Of a DNA stretch of 56,534 nucleotides, positions 51,311 to 56,534 are shown piece after piece. The translations under genes and the position numbers were made by a program. The DNA is taken from positions 1-56,534 of the forward strand of contig CAIMVH010000160.1 of the NCBI GenBank assembly GCA_903844855.1, in the 5' to 3' direction. The stretch's first letter is position 1; every line of letters begins with the position of its first letter. Under the pieces are notes generated by a model. It was not told the origin of the DNA. It saw only the letters and a list, made by a program, of their open reading frames with translations, and did no database searches. This stretch comes from an uncultured Actinomycetes bacterium. Its GTDB lineage: Bacteria; Actinomycetota; Actinomycetes; Nanopelagicales; Nanopelagicaceae.

Positions 51311-51997
51311 ATGACCGACCTCATCGATACGACGGAGATGTACCTGCGCACCGTCTTTGAACTTGAGGAAGAAGGCATTCCGGCGCTGCGGGCCCGCATT
51401 GCCGAGCGACTCGACCACTCCGGCCCCACCGTTTCGCAGACCATCGCCCGCATGGAGCGTGATGGCCTGATTCAAGTGGGCGATGAGCGACTTCTTGTAC
51501 TCACCTCTCTGGGGCGCCTCGCGGCCGAGCGAGTCATGCGCAAACACCGGATAGCCGAATGTCTGCTGATCGATGTCATCAAGTTGCCGCTAGAACTCGT
51601 ACACGAAGAGGCCTGTCGTTGGGAGCACGTCATCTCCAACGAAGTGGAACGTCGCATCTACCAAATGCTCAACGAGCCTCAACTCTCTCCTTTTGGTAAT
51701 CCCATTCCTGGCCTCGACGATCTAGGGGTTCATTCAGAACATCTAGAGAGATCTATCCCAGAGAGCGTTTCCAGTCTCGCTAAGCGCGGTGTCCGTCGCG
51801 TAAAAGTTGAAAGATTTGGTGAACCACTTCAAAGCGCTCAAGAAACGATGAATGATTTACTCAAGAACGGAATTGTGCCGGAAAGTATCGTGCGCATTCG
51901 TGAAGAGGGCAAAATTATCATCATTATTTCGACCGAAGGTGAAGTACTACTCACACACGAAGAGGCGACGCATCTCTTTGGTGTTGCAATCAACTAA
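51311..51997 (+). CDS. DtxR/IdeR-type iron-dependent regulator
   Basis: 228 residues beginning MTDLIDTTEMYLRTVFELEE, nearly the DtxR/IdeR start. A winged helix (SGPTVSQTIARMERDGL) is followed by the metal region HEEACRWEHVISNEVERR, in which the Cys at about residue 102, Glu and His match the iron-sensing DtxR site rather than the Mn-type MntR, which has a different residue at that Cys. A C-terminal SH3-like FeoA domain is present. It probably represses iron uptake genes elsewhere. Confidence 0.9.
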   Translation: MTDLIDTTEMYLRTVFELEEEGIPALRARIAERLDHSGPTVSQTIARMERDGLIQVGDERLLVLTSLGRLAAERVMRKHRIAECLLIDVIKLPLELVHEEACRWEHVISNEVERRIYQMLNEPQLSPFGNPIPGLDDLGVHSEHLERSIPESVSSLAKRGVRRVKVERFGEPLQSAQETMNDLLKNGIVPESIVRIREEGKIIIIISTEGEVLLTHEEATHLFGVAIN

Positions 51998-52013
51998 AGA
52001 GCAATGCTCTTTA
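51995..52013. terminator. Hairpin between converging genes
   Basis: TAAAGAGC (51995-52002) and GCTCTTTA (52006-52013) form an 8-bp perfect stem around the loop AAT. It lies between the stop codons of the DtxR-like gene and citrate synthase, so it may end both transcripts. T-runs on either side are short. Confidence 0.55.
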
Positions 52014-52014
52014 C

Positions 52015-53106
52015 TTATTTGCCCCAACCCTCGACGGTCTCTGCCTTACGCGGACCCTTACCCACGTAAAGTGCAGATGGACGCACTAAGCGGCCAGTCG
52101 TCTTTTGCTCCAGAATGTGAGCTGACCAACCAGCTGTGCGCGCGCAAGTGAACATCGACGTGAAGAGATGCCCTGGAATTTGTGCAAAATCGAGCACGAT
52201 AGCGGCCCAGAACTCCACGTTGGTTTCAAGAACGCGATCTGGATAACGCTCTCTGAGTTCAGTGAGGGCTGCTTCCTCGAGACGGCAGGCAACTTCGTAA
52301 CGAGGTGCGTTTAATTCCTTTGCCGTACGGCGAAGAGTACGAGCGCGTGGATCTTCGGCGCGATAGACGCGGTGACCAAAGCCCATCAAGCGCTCATGCT
52401 TATCGAGCAAATCCTTGACGTACTGACGGGCATCTCCGAGACGTTCTACATCTTCAATCATGTGAAGGACGCGTGAAGGCGCACCACCGTGAAGCGGACC
52501 TGACATAGCGCCAATGGCACCCGAGATTGAAGCGGCCACATCGGCACCAGTAGAGGCAATGACGCGGGCTGTGAAAGTTGAAGCATTCATGCCGTGTTCA
52601 GCGGCGGAGACAAAGTAAGCATCGATTGCTTTGACGTGCGCTGGATCCGGTTCCCCACGCCAGCGAATCATCATCTGCTCAACGATGTTCTTACCCTTTG
52701 CAACTTCTGCCTCTGACACGGGCGCTACATCTTGACCACGCGCAGCTTGGGCAACATAAGAGAGCAGCATGGCACTGGCGCGCGCCACATTGTCGCGTGC
52801 CTCTTCATCAGAAATGTCTAGGAGGGGCTTGAAGCCCATAGTTGGCGCCAGCATGGCAATCGCAGATTGCGCATCGACGCGAACATCACCTGTGTGAATC
52901 GGAAGGACGAGTGGTTCAGCGGGCGCAAGCCCTGGGTTGAACTTATCTTCAACAAGTAGACCCCACACGTTTCCAAAACTCACACGACCTACAAGGTCAT
53001 CGATATCGACACCGCGATAGCGCAGTGCGCTGCCTTCTTTGTCGGGTTCGGCGATGATTGATTCAAATGCAACAACGCCTTCGAGCCCGGGCACAAAATC
53101 AGACAT
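52015..53106 (-). CDS. citA: Citrate synthase (CitA/GltA2 type)
   Basis: It condenses oxaloacetate and acetyl-CoA. 363 residues begin DFVPGLEGVVAFESIIAE, then show AAEHGMNASTFTARV near residue 170 and GFGHRVYRAEDPRA near residue 240, which hold the catalytic and substrate-binding His residues. The catalytic-Asp segment is LDFAQIPGHLF. AAGGAA precedes the ATG. It is divergent from pdxH with serC beyond, a grouping known from Streptomyces. A 2-methylcitrate synthase role is less likely but not excluded. Confidence 0.92.
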   Translation of the reverse strand: MSDFVPGLEGVVAFESIIAEPDKEGSALRYRGVDIDDLVGRVSFGNVWGLLVEDKFNPGLAPAEPLVLPIHTGDVRVDAQSAIAMLAPTMGFKPLLDISDEEARDNVARASAMLLSYVAQAARGQDVAPVSEAEVAKGKNIVEQMMIRWRGEPDPAHVKAIDAYFVSAAEHGMNASTFTARVIASTGADVAASISGAIGAMSGPLHGGAPSRVLHMIEDVERLGDARQYVKDLLDKHERLMGFGHRVYRAEDPRARTLRRTAKELNAPRYEVACRLEEAALTELRERYPDRVLETNVEFWAAIVLDFAQIPGHLFTSMFTCARTAGWSAHILEQKTTGRLVRPSALYVGKGPRKAETVEGWGK

Positions 53107-53217
53107 GATGTTCCTTGTCGTTCACGACAGGCTTGTGACCTGCGGGACTGGGTTGCCCACCCTTAGTTTTCACTCTCACCACGCCGTAGCGCTAGCCGTG
53201 AGGCGCCTCCGTATCGT

Positions 53218-53223
53218 TAGATA
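53218..53223 (+). promoter_or_regulatory. -10 box of a leaderless pdxH transcript
   Basis: TAGATA is followed by 6 nt (GATCAC) and the ATG at 53230, with no ribosome site. Confidence 0.45.
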
Positions 53224-53229
53224 GATCAC

Positions 53230-53922
53230 ATGAGCAAAAATGAGGATTCTTCCCGCTCCCCTGGCGAGACTTCTATCGATATCTCCAACATGCGCCGTTC
53301 GTATGGCGAAAACGGGCTAGGCGAGCTACCCGCAGACCCTTTTACTCTCTTTCAGAGCTGGCTGGTAAACGCCCATGAGAACCCTTACGTGGTCGAAGCG
53401 AACGCCATGGTGCTCTCTACGGTGGATTCTTCAGGGCAACCCTGGTCGCGCTCTGTTCTGCTTAAAGGAGTGAGCGAAGGGAAGAGCCCGACTCTTCACT
53501 TCTACACGAACTACGACTCCGCTAAGGCCCAACAACTAGGTAATGAGCCCCGGGCCTCGCTCCTTTTTCCTTGGTACCCGCTGGAGCGGCAAGTCATCGT
53601 GACTGGGAGCGTGTCAAAAGTGAGTCGGGAAGAGTCCGCTGCCTACTTCCACTCCCGCCCTTGGGCCAGCCAAATCGGGGCGTGGGCCAGTGCGCAGTCG
53701 ACAGAGCTCGATTCACCTGACACCCTGCAAGAGAAGTGGCGCGAATTCAGTGAACGCTATCCCGAGGAAGTTCCCCTTCCGGATCAGTGGGGAGGCTTCG
53801 CTCTCACCGCCAACACCATTGAGTTCTGGCAAGGGCGCTATTCACGTTTGCATGACCGAGCCCGTTATTCACGAATCAACAATTCGTCGAATGAGTGGGA
53901 AATCACTCGCCTATATCCCTAA
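53230..53922 (+). CDS. pdxH: Pyridoxamine 5'-phosphate oxidase
   Basis: It makes pyridoxal 5'-phosphate using FMN. 230 residues with MRRSYGENGLGELPADPF near the start, AMVLSTVDSSGQPWSRSVLLKG near residue 60, FYTNYDSAKAQQL near residue 98 and FWQGRYSRLHDRARY at the C-terminus (the RLHDR PLP-site motif). The serC gene, whose product uses PLP, follows 51 bp later. Confidence 0.95.
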   Translation: MSKNEDSSRSPGETSIDISNMRRSYGENGLGELPADPFTLFQSWLVNAHENPYVVEANAMVLSTVDSSGQPWSRSVLLKGVSEGKSPTLHFYTNYDSAKAQQLGNEPRASLLFPWYPLERQVIVTGSVSKVSREESAAYFHSRPWASQIGAWASAQSTELDSPDTLQEKWREFSERYPEEVPLPDQWGGFALTANTIEFWQGRYSRLHDRARYSRINNSSNEWEITRLYP

Positions 53923-53964
53923 CCAGCACTTTCCGCTTACACATCTGTAACACTCGCCCATTAA

Positions 53965-56230
<2,266 letters not shown>

Positions 56231-56234
<4 letters not shown>

Positions 56235-56314
56235 GCTCGCGTACGCGTCGCCTCGCCACACTCGCAGTGCTCATTGGTTTAGTACTTCTTGTTGCAGTTA
56301 ATTCTTTCAACTAA
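56231..56314 (+). CDS. 27-aa single-helix membrane peptide
   Basis: ATG at 56231 overlaps the MFS stop (ATGA) and opens MSSRTRRLATLAVLIGLVLL followed by VAVNSFN. This is a positively charged N-terminus and one membrane helix. The coupling and the clean topology signal argue for a real small protein, perhaps a partner of the MFS transporter. Chance cannot be excluded at this length. Confidence 0.5.
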
Positions 56315-56329
56315 TCGCTCACACGCAGA

Positions 56330-56534
56330 CTATTTCAAATCTGAAGCGTCGCTTCGCCTCCCAATAATCAAAACTATCAGAGCAACAAGACAGGTCACCG
56401 CACCGCCAAAGGCGATCGTAAAGCGCGTCCCTACCACTTCTGCGAGCCATCCCACGAGAGGAGAACCAAACGGAGCACCGCCAATGAGCACCATCATGTA
56501 AATGCCCATCACGCGCCCTCGGATCAGCGGATCA
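56330..56534 (-). CDS. C-terminal part of an MFS transporter (partial)
   Basis: The minus-strand frame enters the window as LIRGRVMGIYMMVLIGGAPF, followed by GSPLVGWLAEVVGTRF, and ends after one more helix with GRRSDASDLK. The RGRVMG...G.P.GSP..G pattern is the segment around helices 10-11 of EntS/MFS_3-type exporters. The gene continues beyond the window and converges on the preceding MFS gene. Confidence 0.8.
   Translation of the reverse strand, partial: DPLIRGRVMGIYMMVLIGGAPFGSPLVGWLAEVVGTRFTIAFGGAVTCLVALIVLIIGRRSDASDLK

Noticed and set aside
51254-51547. N-terminal extension of the photolyase
   Set aside because: It lies across the divergent DtxR-family gene and does not match photolyases, which begin near SLIWFRRDLRL.

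Overview
The window reads as one contiguous piece of an actinobacterial chromosome of moderate GC (judged by eye near 50%). Gene order agrees: mfd-pth-rplY-prs-glmU, the rsmI/metG/tatD/rpfB/rsmA/ispE block, the galU-moeA-moaC-moaB-rimJ-membrane protein block beside 5-formyltetrahydrofolate cyclo-ligase, and citrate synthase-pdxH-serC are all arrangements known from Mycobacterium and Streptomyces. Compact spacing, ATGA overlaps and many start codons 6 nt after a -10 box suggest a streamlined genome, perhaps a freshwater or marine lineage such as Nanopelagicales. That placement is inference. I saw no insertion sequence, phage gene, CRISPR array, rRNA or replication origin.

Layout. 1-7422 (minus): housekeeping genes and tRNA-Gln. 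7518-18493: an aerobic carbon monoxide dehydrogenase island. The plus strand carries an XdhC/CoxI-type maturation protein, an 86-aa protein, a MoxR ATPase (CoxD-like), a VWA protein (CoxE-like), a 95-aa protein and a GIY-YIG-like protein. The converging minus operon encodes a 76-aa protein, CoxM, CoxS, CoxL, CoxG and then five consecutive small single-pass membrane proteins. CoxL has the form I signature AYRCSFR. A divergent MarR gene and paired inverted repeats over both promoters suggest its control. 18502-26249 (minus): ABC-F, ispE, rsmA, rpfB, tatD, metG, rsmI. 26284-32780: protein O-mannosyltransferase, tRNA-Ala, molybdenum cofactor genes, rimJ, galU, 5-FCL. 32764-35811: CopD/CtaG fusion, a CopC-like protein without copper histidines, FmdB zinc ribbon and a 38-aa protein. 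35804-39085: TetR, MMPL exporter and MarR. 39132-44771: tRNA-Arg, secreted and membrane proteins of unknown role, a sulfite-oxidase-fold molybdoenzyme, SGNH hydrolase and a Rieske protein. 44823-49962: a PLP decarboxylase, a GGDEF-EAL protein and homospermidine synthase. 49946-56534: photolyase, DtxR/IdeR regulator, citrate synthase, pdxH, serC, an MFS transporter, a 27-aa membrane peptide and the end of a second MFS gene.

How the genes fit together. The CO dehydrogenase island would allow CO oxidation as an energy supplement, and the moaB/moaC/moeA genes supply part of the cofactor pathway it needs. The part of the window most likely to be undescribed is the tail of the cox operon (five related one-helix membrane proteins) plus the small proteins beside coxD/coxE. 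The polyamine pair probably makes homospermidine from a decarboxylated amino acid. The longest stretches without a gene are under about 200 bases and are covered by regulatory entries.
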